From: Erythrobacter sp. AP23
GTDB lineage: Bacteria; Pseudomonadota; Alphaproteobacteria; Sphingomonadales; Sphingomonadaceae
DNA length: 64,000 nt
Assembly (NCBI RefSeq): GCF_001542855.1
Contig: NZ_LNBY01000020.1
Coordinates: forward strand, 1-64,000
Direction of reading: 5' to 3'
This document shows, in pieces, positions 25,263-34,135 of the stretch; within the stretch, counting starts at the first letter, position 1; each line of letters begins with the position of its first letter. Both the position numbers and the translations under genes were made by a program. Below the pieces are notes generated by a model. The model worked only from the letters and a program-made list of their open reading frames with translations. It had not been told where the DNA came from and ran no database searches.

Positions 25263-26027
25263 AGCGGCATAAATGCGCGGACCAATAAAGGCGGCAGAAA
25301 TTGGCATGGGGCAATGTTTCGGGCTGACCTGCGATCTTGCAAGAGGCCTCGTGCAACTCTGCATATCGACATACCGTTTGGTGCGATCAACGCTATCAAC
25401 GCGGGTTGCCTCGCACTGTCGGGCGATAGTTGCAGCTCTTATCGCTGGAAACGGTAATTTCGGAAATGCGGGAAACGGGTGTAGGCAAAACGCATCAATA
25501 TGGAGAGGTCATGCTGCCCGGCGGAGCAGCGCTAAATGATCATTTGACCGTGAGCGAAATCTGCGCCGGGTTCGTACTGAGGCTGCAACTCTCGCCTGAC
25601 TGGTTGGAGCGACCGTTGGCCCAAGCCTCCGAGATCTGGCAGAGGCCTAGGGTTCACTAACTGTTCCGGTGCCCATGCAAGCTTGCTCTCGACAATCATG
25701 CAGAAAAAGCCGTACGGAGCATCGCACTTCGCATGATTGCCGACACTAACGCTTCTGCGCAGAACGCGAGTGCGTCGCTGACCATCCGACGCAACGCCAA
25801 TGCTTGTTTGATTATGACTCCAGCGACCTGTGCGAAATCAACTCAAGGGCAAGCTGGAAGCAGACGTTGGCGATGAACTTGTGAGAACCGCGAGGGAAGG
25901 TCGCGAACAGTTCCTGCAACTGAAGAAGCCCTCGCCATCCCTTTACACGTGCCGATCTCATCCTCTTCAGGAGCTATGGCGGCGACATACCCTTGGTTTT
26001 GCTAGCAAGACTGAATGGCCGGTCAAG
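25263..26027. other. Gene-free stretch at the left edge of locus 2
   Basis: About 765 bp with only short overlapping frames and no family I recognise. It is the junction between backbone and locus 2. Confidence 0.4.
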
Positions 26028-27431
26028 TCAGCACCGAGAAGTCGAAATTGGTTGATCGGCTCCATTGAGATATAGTTCGAAGCCGTCAGCGCTTCCGGAT
26101 GTCGCCGCTTTCAGTTCAATGTAGGTCAGGGATTGCGGCCGGAAGAAGCGCATACCGCCTGCGGGCTCAAAGAGAAGTTCGTTATTCCCTTGGGTCAGGT
26201 TCAGACCACCGGTCTCATCTGGAGTCAAAGTGTATTGGCGGTTCGGTGCCGAACAGTAGCGCCCAGCGAAGCGGTCAAGAGTGCCCCTTCCGACAGGAGA
26301 CCGTTGAAAATCAGGGAAAGGGTCCCCGATGGCAAGGCCCGCCAGTTTAAAGGCGATAGTCATGGGCGTCGGATCGCCACCAATGCTGTTCTTCAGAACC
26401 GCCACGTAGACCTCCTCTTCAGGTAGCCATACCATATGAGCGGAAAATCCGTTGATGCTGCCGCTGTGGTGGATAGCCTTTTTCCCACGCAGCGTCTCGA
26501 TTCTGAAACCATATCCGAAGGGAACAGATTCGCCGTTCTTCAACACAAAGGGAGTGGTCATCTCCCGATAGGATTGCTCGGAGATTAGTTCACCATTCGT
26601 CAAAGCGGCGTTCCACTTGGCCAGATCGTCTACTGTTGAAAGAAGGGCGCCCGCTGCATAGGCTTGCGTCATATCGATCGGCCGTGCGTTGATGTAATCC
26701 CCGCTCGGCAAAGCTTCGTAGCCGGCCACTCTTCCTTTTGTCAGGCTACGATCACCAAGACGGGTATGATCAAGAGACAGCGGCCGGAGTATGTTCTCTT
26801 CCATGAACTCAGCGTAGGACTGACCAGATACCTGTTCGATAATCGCTCCCAGAAGAACATAACCAGAATTGGAATAGTTCAGTCCCGTCTCGGGCGCAAA
26901 GTCCATCGGCCGCGATTTGAAACTCTCAATCATTTGTTCGACTGATGTTTCCTGAGAGGCGGTTGATTCAAAAAAACCAGGGGCATTCGTATAGTTAAAT
27001 ATGCCAGAAGTGTGTGACATCAGATCCTTTATACGGATGGTGTGTCCATGCGTTGGGTATTCGGGAAGGAATCTGAGAATATCGTCTTCGACAGAAAGTT
27101 CACCACGTTCCTGCAGGAGCATTATCGCGGCGGCGGTAAATTGCTTGGTTAACGATGCAATGCGGAAGACGTGCTCTGGTTCAAGTCGCACGCCCAGCTC
27201 GATATCGGCGCTGCCGACCGCCTGCCGAAAAATGACCTTCCCTTCCCGCAAAACGATGGCTGCGGCGCCAGGATCCGATTGAGCAAAGCTGTCAACAAGT
27301 ACCTCTTGAAACTGCTCGGGCGGTTGGAGCGCATCCTCGGATTGCGCGTGCACAGGCGTCGCAACGCTCCACAGTGCAAACGTTAAGCCAGACCCTACGG
27401 CGAGGCGAAAGTAACGTGACATCTTCCTCAT
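26028..27431 (-). CDS. Serine hydrolase, beta-lactamase/D-peptidase (S12) family
   Basis: 467 residues, start ATG 27431 with GGGGGAG 8 nt upstream and a Sec leader ending near VHAQ30. Catalytic motifs: S93-L-T-K96, YSN in LNYSNSGYVLL, and HHSGSINGF in the third-motif position. The last ~120 residues are a separate domain. Periplasmic hydrolysis of D-amino-acid-containing peptides or amides is likely from the locus; D-aminopeptidase and esterase activities are both possible. It lies 83 bp downstream of the XRE-cupin gene on the same strand. Distant paralogue of 15868-17220. Confidence 0.85.
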   Translation of the reverse strand: MRKMSRYFRLAVGSGLTFALWSVATPVHAQSEDALQPPEQFQEVLVDSFAQSDPGAAAIVLREGKVIFRQAVGSADIELGVRLEPEHVFRIASLTKQFTAAAIMLLQERGELSVEDDILRFLPEYPTHGHTIRIKDLMSHTSGIFNYTNAPGFFESTASQETSVEQMIESFKSRPMDFAPETGLNYSNSGYVLLGAIIEQVSGQSYAEFMEENILRPLSLDHTRLGDRSLTKGRVAGYEALPSGDYINARPIDMTQAYAAGALLSTVDDLAKWNAALTNGELISEQSYREMTTPFVLKNGESVPFGYGFRIETLRGKKAIHHSGSINGFSAHMVWLPEEEVYVAVLKNSIGGDPTPMTIAFKLAGLAIGDPFPDFQRSPVGRGTLDRFAGRYCSAPNRQYTLTPDETGGLNLTQGNNELLFEPAGGMRFFRPQSLTYIELKAATSGSADGFELYLNGADQPISTSRC

Positions 27432-27514
27432 TTTGACGCTCCCCCAAGCAAGGCTGCCTGAAGAAACTCAGGCCCTGTGCAGAAAAAAATCTCTGAACAG
27501 AGAAGCTCCTCCCG

Positions 27515-28135
27515 TCAAGTGCCAGTGTCGACATTATTGTCTTCAGGCGATCCCGCCGAATGCCTATGCGGCGAGCAGATGGACAAAATCCGGCACGGCA
27601 GGTCGCCTTTTGCCACGTAGGCGTGGGCAGTCATGCTATCGAAAAACATTGAATCGCCCTCATGCAGCGTGACTGGCGCATAGTGATCCGAGTGGAATTC
27701 CAGCGTGCCCTCAACAACAAAGATGAACTCTTCCCCGCTATGCTGCAGCATGGGACCATATTCCTCGATTGTTTTAGCATTAACATGAGCAAAAATGGGG
27801 ATGAAACCCTTCTTGAGTAGGTCGGTACTGAGGTAATGCAATTCGTTTGCGCTATCGCTGATGACCTTGCCTTCGCCACGCCGATTGATACTCCGTCTCC
27901 CTGATGGGGTAACAGCACCTCCATTTGCCTTCTGATCGAATAATTCGGCAAGATCGATTTCGAGTGCGTCACTCAGACGGATCAAGTGATCGTAGGTCGG
28001 CGAGATCTGGCCATTCTCGATCTTCGACAAGGTAGAGGTGGGAATTCCCGCACGCCTTCCTACAACCGCCAGGGTCTCTCGTCGCTCGTTTCGTATTCGC
28101 TTCAACAGGCTGCCTGGGCTGTTATCTCTGCTCAC
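27515..28135 (-). CDS. XRE-family regulator with C-terminal cupin domain
   Basis: 206 residues from GTG 28135. N-terminal HTH_3: LLKRIRNERRETLAVVGRRA, then GIPTSTLSKIENGQISPTYD. C-terminal cupin_2 (residues ~115-195): EEFIFVVEGTLEFHSDHYAP and LHEGDSMFFDSMTAHAY. Such proteins sense small molecules, often amino acids or amines, through the cupin. Divergent from the TBDT gene with 197 bp between them, so it is the likely regulator of locus 2, replacing the LysR protein of locus 1. Candidate operators at 28188-28244 and 28264-28293. Confidence 0.85.
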   Translation of the reverse strand: MSRDNSPGSLLKRIRNERRETLAVVGRRAGIPTSTLSKIENGQISPTYDHLIRLSDALEIDLAELFDQKANGGAVTPSGRRSINRRGEGKVISDSANELHYLSTDLLKKGFIPIFAHVNAKTIEEYGPMLQHSGEEFIFVVEGTLEFHSDHYAPVTLHEGDSMFFDSMTAHAYVAKGDLPCRILSICSPHRHSAGSPEDNNVDTGT

Positions 28136-28187
28136 CTTCTTACCGTCTCCGCATTTTCACTGTGCTCTGACAATCGTCTGATTGCCG

Positions 28188-28244
28188 ACCTATCAGCCCA
28201 TCAATGGACGATGATGCGCTCGATGACAATCCGTACCTATCAGC
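28188..28244. promoter_or_regulatory. Direct repeat ACCTATCAGC in a divergent promoter
   Basis: Two exact copies of ACCTATCAGC at 28188-28197 and 28235-28244, 47 bp apart start to start. Possible regulator half-sites or promoter elements. Confidence 0.3.
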
Positions 28245-28263
28245 ACCTTTCCCCACCTGATTT

Positions 28264-28293
28264 GGAAAAACATTTCCATTCCGGAAATTTTCC
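28264..28293. promoter_or_regulatory. GGAAA/TTTCC palindrome array before the locus-2 receptor
   Basis: GGAAA-AACA-TTTCC is followed by GGAAA-T-TTTCC, two short palindromes in tandem, ending 39 bp before the receptor ATG. A good position for an operator of the XRE-cupin regulator; binding is inferred. Confidence 0.4.
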
Positions 28294-28332
28294 CGTTACA
28301 GAGAAATGCGAACTAGGTTTGTGGAGGGAAAA

Positions 28333-31230
28333 ATGCGAATCACGAAGACGACGGTAAGTCTAAAAGCCATCATGTTTGCCTGCGTCGCCCCACTTGCGAT
28401 TGGGGGATTTGCGCCGGCAGTTTCGGCGCAGTCCGCGCCGCCTGCAGAGACGGAGGACGGCGAAGGAGACGATGACAATGTCATCACCGTAACTGGATCT
28501 CGATTGGACGCCACAGGGTTTACCGCGCCCACGCCGGTAACAACCTTTGACGCGGAGGATCTGACGCAGGCAGGGACCCCAACGGTTGCGGAGTTCCTTA
28601 GCACGATCCCGGCATTCGTTAACAATGAGTCTCCGCAGAATACGGGAATCAACTCGAGCGGAAACGCAAACGCCAGTGTTAATCTGCGCAATCTTGGGGC
28701 TGGACGCACACTTGTTCTGGTCAATGGCCGGCGTCACGTCCCGACTGGTACAAGCGGCACCGTCAACACGAGTCTCATTCCTTCATCCATGATCGGCCAG
28801 ATCGAAGTCGTCACCGGCGGCGCGTCAGCTGCATGGGGGTCCGACGCAGTGAGCGGGGTCGTCAACATCCTCTACCGCACCGATGTCGATGGCCTTGAGC
28901 TGGACGGTCAGGTGGGGATCTCTCAGCGTGGCGATAACGAAGAGTATCGTCTCTCCGCCACGTACGGTGCACCGATCGGAGACCGTGGTCGTTTTATGAT
29001 CGCCGCAGAATACTACAAGACCGAGGGCATTACCGCTCAGCGGGACCGTGACTGGGGGCGGGACGAACTGCAGATCATCCCAAACACCGCTAACACTGGT
29101 GAGAATGACGGCATTCCGCGCAACCTCCTTGCCTCTAACGTCCGCACAGCCAATTCCTCATTGAACGGGGTAATTCTCAATCCGAACACGTTGGCCCCTT
29201 TCCAGACTGGTCCATTGGCGAACCTGCAATTCGCGCCTGGCGTCGGAACGCAACCCTTCAACAGAGGTACAAACACGTCCTTCCTCTGGACAATCGGTGG
29301 TGATGGGACGAACTTCTCTCAAGATACCGACCTAATAATCCCCAACTCGCGCAAAGCGTTGTTCGCTGTTTTCGAGCACGAAATCACGGACGACATCGAG
29401 TTCTACTTCGAGGGGTCATACACCCAGGCAGAAGCGGAATCAGGCGTGGTGCAGAACTTCAACTTCGCGCCAGGTGGTGTGGTCGGTGTCGTGCCAATCA
29501 GGATAGATAACGCTTTCCTGCCTGCGTCTGTAAGAGCGGCAATGGTCACTCAGGGAATCACACAATTTTCTCTGGGCCGGGTCAACAACGACATGGGATT
29601 CATCAACTCCACGACGCGCAATGTTACGACACGGTTTGTTGGTGGTCTCCGAGGTGACCTTGATCAAAACTGGAATTGGGATTTTTATTACCAGTATGGT
29701 GAAAACTCATTCCAGAACGAACTTGAAAACAATCGCATAACGGCCAACTTCTTCGAGGCTGCGGATGCGATCGTCGACCCGGGCAGCGGGAACATCGTTT
29801 GCCGTTCAGGCAATCCAGCCTGCGTTCCCTTGAACCTTTTCGGTTTCGGTTCTCCAAGTGCCGAAGCGATCGACTACGTACATGCCACTACTCGTCAACT
29901 TAGTGACCGGTCTCAAGAGGTGGCTGCTCTGACAATTAGAGGCGATTTGCTTCAGTTGCCGGCAGGTGCGGTGAAGACCGCTTTCGGCGGCGAGTACCGA
30001 AGTGAGTCGACCGACTTTCGCAATGATGAGCTTGGCAAGCGCAATGAGGTATTTCTCCTAACTGGAGGAGATCTAGCGGGTAGTTACAAGGTCAAGGAGG
30101 CATTCGCAGAAGTGCTGGTGCCAATTCTCGCGGACAAGCCATTCTTCGACTTGCTCGAACTCAATGGTGCCGTGCGATACACCGACTACACCACAATCGG
30201 CGACCTGGTGACGTGGAAGGTTGGTGGGTCATGGCGCCCATTCGAGGATCTTCGTCTCAGGGCGACATATTCATCGGATATCAGAGCGCCTAACCTGGCT
30301 GAACTTTTCACCGCGCAAGCCCTTGTGTTCAACAATGTCGGCGTCGATCCCTGCTCCGCTCTTGGACGAGCCGGAAGCCCGGCAATCGATGCGAATTGTA
30401 CTGCCGAAGGCGTCCCGCCAACTGTACCTAATGGCGGCACGATTACGACACCGATCGGGGGCAATCCTGACCTTCAGGAAGAGAGCGCTAAGACTTTGAC
30501 TGCTGGTTTTGTCTACTCTCCATCTTGGGCTCCGCGCGTCAACTTGTCATTTGATTACTTCGACATCAAGCTTGCTGACGCAATCGGCACTCTGCCGCTC
30601 GCACGCATTCTTGAGGGCTGTTATGAAGATGGAAACCAGGCGCTGTGTGATGCCATCACGCGCGGCCCCGATTCTTCGATCCAATCTGTCAATCTTACGG
30701 CGCTCAATATCGCATCGCGTCGTATCAGCGGGGTCGATGGAGAATTGTCCGTCAGAGTGCCCGGAGATGCAGTATTTGGCGGAGCAGCCGGCGACTTCAA
30801 TTTTAGGGTTATCGGCAGTTACCTGTTCCGCGACGAAACCTCGACCGATGGTATCGTCGTGATTGAAGGTGCGGGCGGTGCTGATCAACCAAAGCTCCGC
30901 ATGAATTTGGATCTGGGCTACACCGCTGATAACTGGGGCATCACATCGCGAGTTAACTTCATCGGCTCGAGTAAATTTGACGTCAACTTCGACGTTGAGG
31001 ATCTCGACCTGAACGACGTCAATAGCGAGACTTACGTTAATCTATCGGCGTTTTACGATGTCGCCATGGGCGATCGTGAATTACGGCTCTACGGGGGCAT
31101 CAACAACCTCTTCGATAATGATCCTGCCAGGACGGTCGATCGCGACTTCCAGAATGCCTATGCGACCGTGCCTGGACTGCACGACGTAATCGGTCGGCGC
31201 TTCTTCGTAGGAGCACGTGTCTCGTTCTAG
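28333..31230 (+). CDS. TonB-dependent receptor (locus 2)
   Basis: 965 residues, ATG 28333 with GGAGGG 4 nt upstream. Leader ends ...APAVSAQ, then a TonB-box region (NVITVTGSRLDATGF), plug (PTPVTTFDAEDLTQAG, VNGRRHV, IEVVTGGASAAWGSDAVSGV) and beta-barrel ending VIGRRFFVGARVSF. It shares the TGFxAPTP and GGASAAWGSDAV segments with the locus-1 receptor, so the two belong to the same subfamily. Leads the operon receptor, aminoacylase, dgcN, permease, dgcA. Substrate inferred, not shown. Confidence 0.93.
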   Translation: MRITKTTVSLKAIMFACVAPLAIGGFAPAVSAQSAPPAETEDGEGDDDNVITVTGSRLDATGFTAPTPVTTFDAEDLTQAGTPTVAEFLSTIPAFVNNESPQNTGINSSGNANASVNLRNLGAGRTLVLVNGRRHVPTGTSGTVNTSLIPSSMIGQIEVVTGGASAAWGSDAVSGVVNILYRTDVDGLELDGQVGISQRGDNEEYRLSATYGAPIGDRGRFMIAAEYYKTEGITAQRDRDWGRDELQIIPNTANTGENDGIPRNLLASNVRTANSSLNGVILNPNTLAPFQTGPLANLQFAPGVGTQPFNRGTNTSFLWTIGGDGTNFSQDTDLIIPNSRKALFAVFEHEITDDIEFYFEGSYTQAEAESGVVQNFNFAPGGVVGVVPIRIDNAFLPASVRAAMVTQGITQFSLGRVNNDMGFINSTTRNVTTRFVGGLRGDLDQNWNWDFYYQYGENSFQNELENNRITANFFEAADAIVDPGSGNIVCRSGNPACVPLNLFGFGSPSAEAIDYVHATTRQLSDRSQEVAALTIRGDLLQLPAGAVKTAFGGEYRSESTDFRNDELGKRNEVFLLTGGDLAGSYKVKEAFAEVLVPILADKPFFDLLELNGAVRYTDYTTIGDLVTWKVGGSWRPFEDLRLRATYSSDIRAPNLAELFTAQALVFNNVGVDPCSALGRAGSPAIDANCTAEGVPPTVPNGGTITTPIGGNPDLQEESAKTLTAGFVYSPSWAPRVNLSFDYFDIKLADAIGTLPLARILEGCYEDGNQALCDAITRGPDSSIQSVNLTALNIASRRISGVDGELSVRVPGDAVFGGAAGDFNFRVIGSYLFRDETSTDGIVVIEGAGGADQPKLRMNLDLGYTADNWGITSRVNFIGSSKFDVNFDVEDLDLNDVNSETYVNLSAFYDVAMGDRELRLYGGINNLFDNDPARTVDRDFQNAYATVPGLHDVIGRRFFVGARVSF

Positions 31231-31306
31231 ACGGTGCGGAGGGGACCGCATCTATGTTGCGGGCCCCTCCAAACTTAACAGAACAGACGTGGCAAGAGGC
31301 GTAACT

Positions 31307-32953
31307 ATGAAAATCAATTCGAGACTGGCAACAATTGCCTCCATTATGCTCAGCCCAATTCTGGCAGCTTGTGCGACTGTTCCTCAAGGAGAGTCCTTCG
31401 ATCTGCTTCTTCGTGGTGGAGAAGTCGTCGATGGAACCGGTCGACCTTCACGGGTGACCGATGTTGGCGTCCGGGGTAACAAGATTGTTTTTGTGGGCGA
31501 TGCGAAAGGGCGAAACGCGGTCAATGAACTCGACGTTTCCGGCCTAGTTGTCGCACCAGGTTTCGTCGATCCGCACACTCACGCTCTCGAAGAAATTGTT
31601 CGAGAAAATCGTACGCCGGGCCCTCTTATCAACGAAGGTTATCTTCGGCAGGGCGTGACTACCCTCGTGAGTGGACCCGACGGGTACTTCTCACCGAAAT
31701 TCATGAGAACTCTTGATACGGCGGTGAACCAGTACGGTTCGGCACTCAACTATGCGTTCTATGTCGGCCACAACGGGATTCGCAGGGAAGTCATGGGGGG
31801 TGCGCAGCGGCGTCCGACGCCGACAGAGCTTGACCAGATGCGCGACATGGTTCGCGATGGGATGGAAATGGGCGCAGTCGGCTTCTCAACCGGCCTCATG
31901 TACGAACCAGGTATGTTCAGCGGCATCGATGAGGTGGTCGAGCTGACAAAAGAGGTTGCGCCGTTCAACGGTGTTTACGATTCCCATACACGCAATCCAG
32001 TCTTCGAGATGATGGCTTCGGAGTCCGAGGCAATTGAAGTGGGGCGTCGTGCCGGTGTGCCCGCAAAGCTGGCGCATCTCAAAGCCGTTGGTCTTATTAA
32101 CAGGGGCAAGATTGGCGATGTGATTCAATTGGTAGAAGCCAGCAATCGCCTGGGTCAGCAGGTTGTCTCTGACCAGTATCCCTATGACGGAGCGGCAACC
32201 GCGAATCTGACTGACCTGATCATTCTGCCCGAGACGGGCGTGGGTGCGGCCTCGCGCGAAGCGGTTTTGCAAGCCTTGTCCGATGGTGGGATTGCAAGCA
32301 ATTCCTTCGCCGCGGTTCGCGAGGCGAGCGAGAAGGGCATCGGTGGAGGCTTCAGTTGGATCAAGGCCGTGGGATATGGCAGCATGCGCATTGTCGATGC
32401 ACCCGATGATCCATCGCTTGTGGGCAAGAATCTATTTCTACTCAGCCAGGAGCGTGGCCAATCGCCTTTCGAGTTGGTTGTTTCGCTAATCCGCGAAAAT
32501 GAAAATCCGGTGCTCCTTACCCTCGGTGCCATAGAAGAACAGGACGTACGGGAACTTTTGGTGCAACCTTGGAACATGATTAGTAGCGATGGCGCATATG
32601 CCGACGCCATTTATCAGGAGTTCAAGCATCCGCGATCAACAGGCAGTTTTCCGCGCGTTCTTGGCTATTATGTGCGAGAAGAAAAGGTGCTCACCCTTGA
32701 AGAGGCCGTGCGTAAGATGACCTCATTTCCGGCATCTTTCCTCGGACTGTCCGATCGAGGAGTTCTGTCGCCTGGCTTTGCGGCCGACATTACGGTCTTC
32801 GACAAGAATCGCATCATAGACAAATCTACTTGGACGGACCCAGGCGCGTATTCCGAAGGCGTCGTGCACGTTATCGTCAATGGCAAATTCGTACTGCGCA
32901 ATGAGCAAGTCACCGGACAAACCCCGGGCGAATGGGTCAAACCTAATCGCTAA
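31307..32953 (+). CDS. D-aminoacylase-type amidohydrolase lipoprotein
   Basis: 548 residues from ATG 31307. Leader with lipobox ILAAC (Cys22), so predicted lipid-anchored. Amidohydrolase metal site: APGFVDPHTH (H90, H92), FSTGLMYEPG, YDSHTRNP, LAHLKAVG and MISSDGAYAD. Relative to the two locus-1 enzymes, QRDES is replaced by TRNPV, the LRRRGG segment is absent, and SDGxHGHP is changed, so substrate preference may differ. It lies 76 bp after the receptor and 77 bp before dgcN. N-acyl-D-Glu deacylase is the contextual guess. Confidence 0.85.
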   Translation: MKINSRLATIASIMLSPILAACATVPQGESFDLLLRGGEVVDGTGRPSRVTDVGVRGNKIVFVGDAKGRNAVNELDVSGLVVAPGFVDPHTHALEEIVRENRTPGPLINEGYLRQGVTTLVSGPDGYFSPKFMRTLDTAVNQYGSALNYAFYVGHNGIRREVMGGAQRRPTPTELDQMRDMVRDGMEMGAVGFSTGLMYEPGMFSGIDEVVELTKEVAPFNGVYDSHTRNPVFEMMASESEAIEVGRRAGVPAKLAHLKAVGLINRGKIGDVIQLVEASNRLGQQVVSDQYPYDGAATANLTDLIILPETGVGAASREAVLQALSDGGIASNSFAAVREASEKGIGGGFSWIKAVGYGSMRIVDAPDDPSLVGKNLFLLSQERGQSPFELVVSLIRENENPVLLTLGAIEEQDVRELLVQPWNMISSDGAYADAIYQEFKHPRSTGSFPRVLGYYVREEKVLTLEEAVRKMTSFPASFLGLSDRGVLSPGFAADITVFDKNRIIDKSTWTDPGAYSEGVVHVIVNGKFVLRNEQVTGQTPGEWVKPNR

Positions 32954-33030
32954 ATAAACGGGATAACCGATTTGCAGCCTAAACATGCTAAACCGCAATT
33001 TTGAACTTTAAATTCTCCCAAGGACTTACC

Positions 33031-34104
33031 ATGTCGCAGAACCAACTACAAACGGCAGAGCCAAACCTCTCGAAAATTGACTCGCAAGACTTAGTGGGTC
33101 TGAGCGCCAAAAGCATCCGCGAGCCTTATCTGTTATTCCTAGGCGATGGTGGCGACATCAAAACGGCGACCGGAGTTCATTACTGGCGCCCAGACATTTG
33201 TATTGGCCAAATGCGCCTCTCTGGCCAGGCTGCGGATCTCGGTCTCGAGGAGCTTGGTATCGCTGCAGCGGCCAACGCAGGGGTAGGCACCCTTATTGTT
33301 GGAGTGGCAACTATCGGTGGCCATGTTCCTGAAACGTGGATCGATGTCCTTGCTGAGGCACTTGAAGCTGGCCTCGACCTCGCAAGCGGGCTGCATCTCA
33401 AGTTGCAGGATATTCCACGATTGCGCGAAATCGCGAGGGCAAATGGACGCCGCATCCATGACGTACGGCATCCAACACAAGATTTTGCAATCCCTTCATT
33501 CGAGTTCCGGCCTGGAAAGCGTCTCCTCACTGTTGGAACTGATTGCGCAGTCGGAAAGATGTTCACTTCGCTCGCAATCGAGAGGGAGATGAAGGCGCAA
33601 GGTCTCAAGACTACGTTCAGAGCAACAGGTCAAACTGGTATCCTCATAGAAGGAAGCGGCATATCCATTGACGCAGTGGTTTCCGATTTCATTTCATCGG
33701 CAACCGCGTGGCTTGCTCCAGCAAATGACCCCGATCATTGGGACATTATCGAAGGGCAAGGTTCGCTGTTTCATCCGGCCTTTGCCGGAGTGACGCTTGG
33801 GCTTGTTCACGGCAGCCAGCCGGATCTCATGGTTTTGTGCGGTAATCCCTCGCTGACGCATTTGCGCTATTTCGAGAATTTCAAACAGCCATCGCTCGAG
33901 CAGTGCATCGAACGCTACGAAGAAGCAGCGCGATTGACCAATCCTAATGCGAAGATAGCCGGCATAAGCTTGAACACATCGCAGATGGGGGAAGTTGAAG
34001 CGCATCGAATTATTGAAGAGACGCGCAACAGATTAGGTATGCCGTGCTTCGATCCAGTCCGGACCGGCGTATCGGAGTTCGTCTCCAAGGTATTTTTCAA
34101 TTAA
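33031..34104 (+). CDS. dgcN: DgcN-family D-glutamate N-acetyltransferase (DUF1611)
   Basis: 357 residues from ATG 33031 (AAGGAC upstream; an earlier TTG at 33001 is unlikely). DUF1611 architecture as in the 5521 paralogue, with about 28 extra N-terminal residues before REPYLLFLGDGG. The P-loop GTDCAVGK is followed by FRATGQTGILIEGSG and DIIEGQGSLFHPAFAGV. Predicted cytoplasmic acetylation of D-Glu to N-acetyl-D-Glu. It lies in the same transcript as a permease (31 bp downstream) and dgcA, so here dgcN and dgcA are separated by the transporter, unlike locus 1. Confidence 0.85.
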   Translation: MSQNQLQTAEPNLSKIDSQDLVGLSAKSIREPYLLFLGDGGDIKTATGVHYWRPDICIGQMRLSGQAADLGLEELGIAAAANAGVGTLIVGVATIGGHVPETWIDVLAEALEAGLDLASGLHLKLQDIPRLREIARANGRRIHDVRHPTQDFAIPSFEFRPGKRLLTVGTDCAVGKMFTSLAIEREMKAQGLKTTFRATGQTGILIEGSGISIDAVVSDFISSATAWLAPANDPDHWDIIEGQGSLFHPAFAGVTLGLVHGSQPDLMVLCGNPSLTHLRYFENFKQPSLEQCIERYEEAARLTNPNAKIAGISLNTSQMGEVEAHRIIEETRNRLGMPCFDPVRTGVSEFVSKVFFN

Positions 34105-34135
34105 CCAATAATTTCGAATCAGAAGGAGCGGTCAA

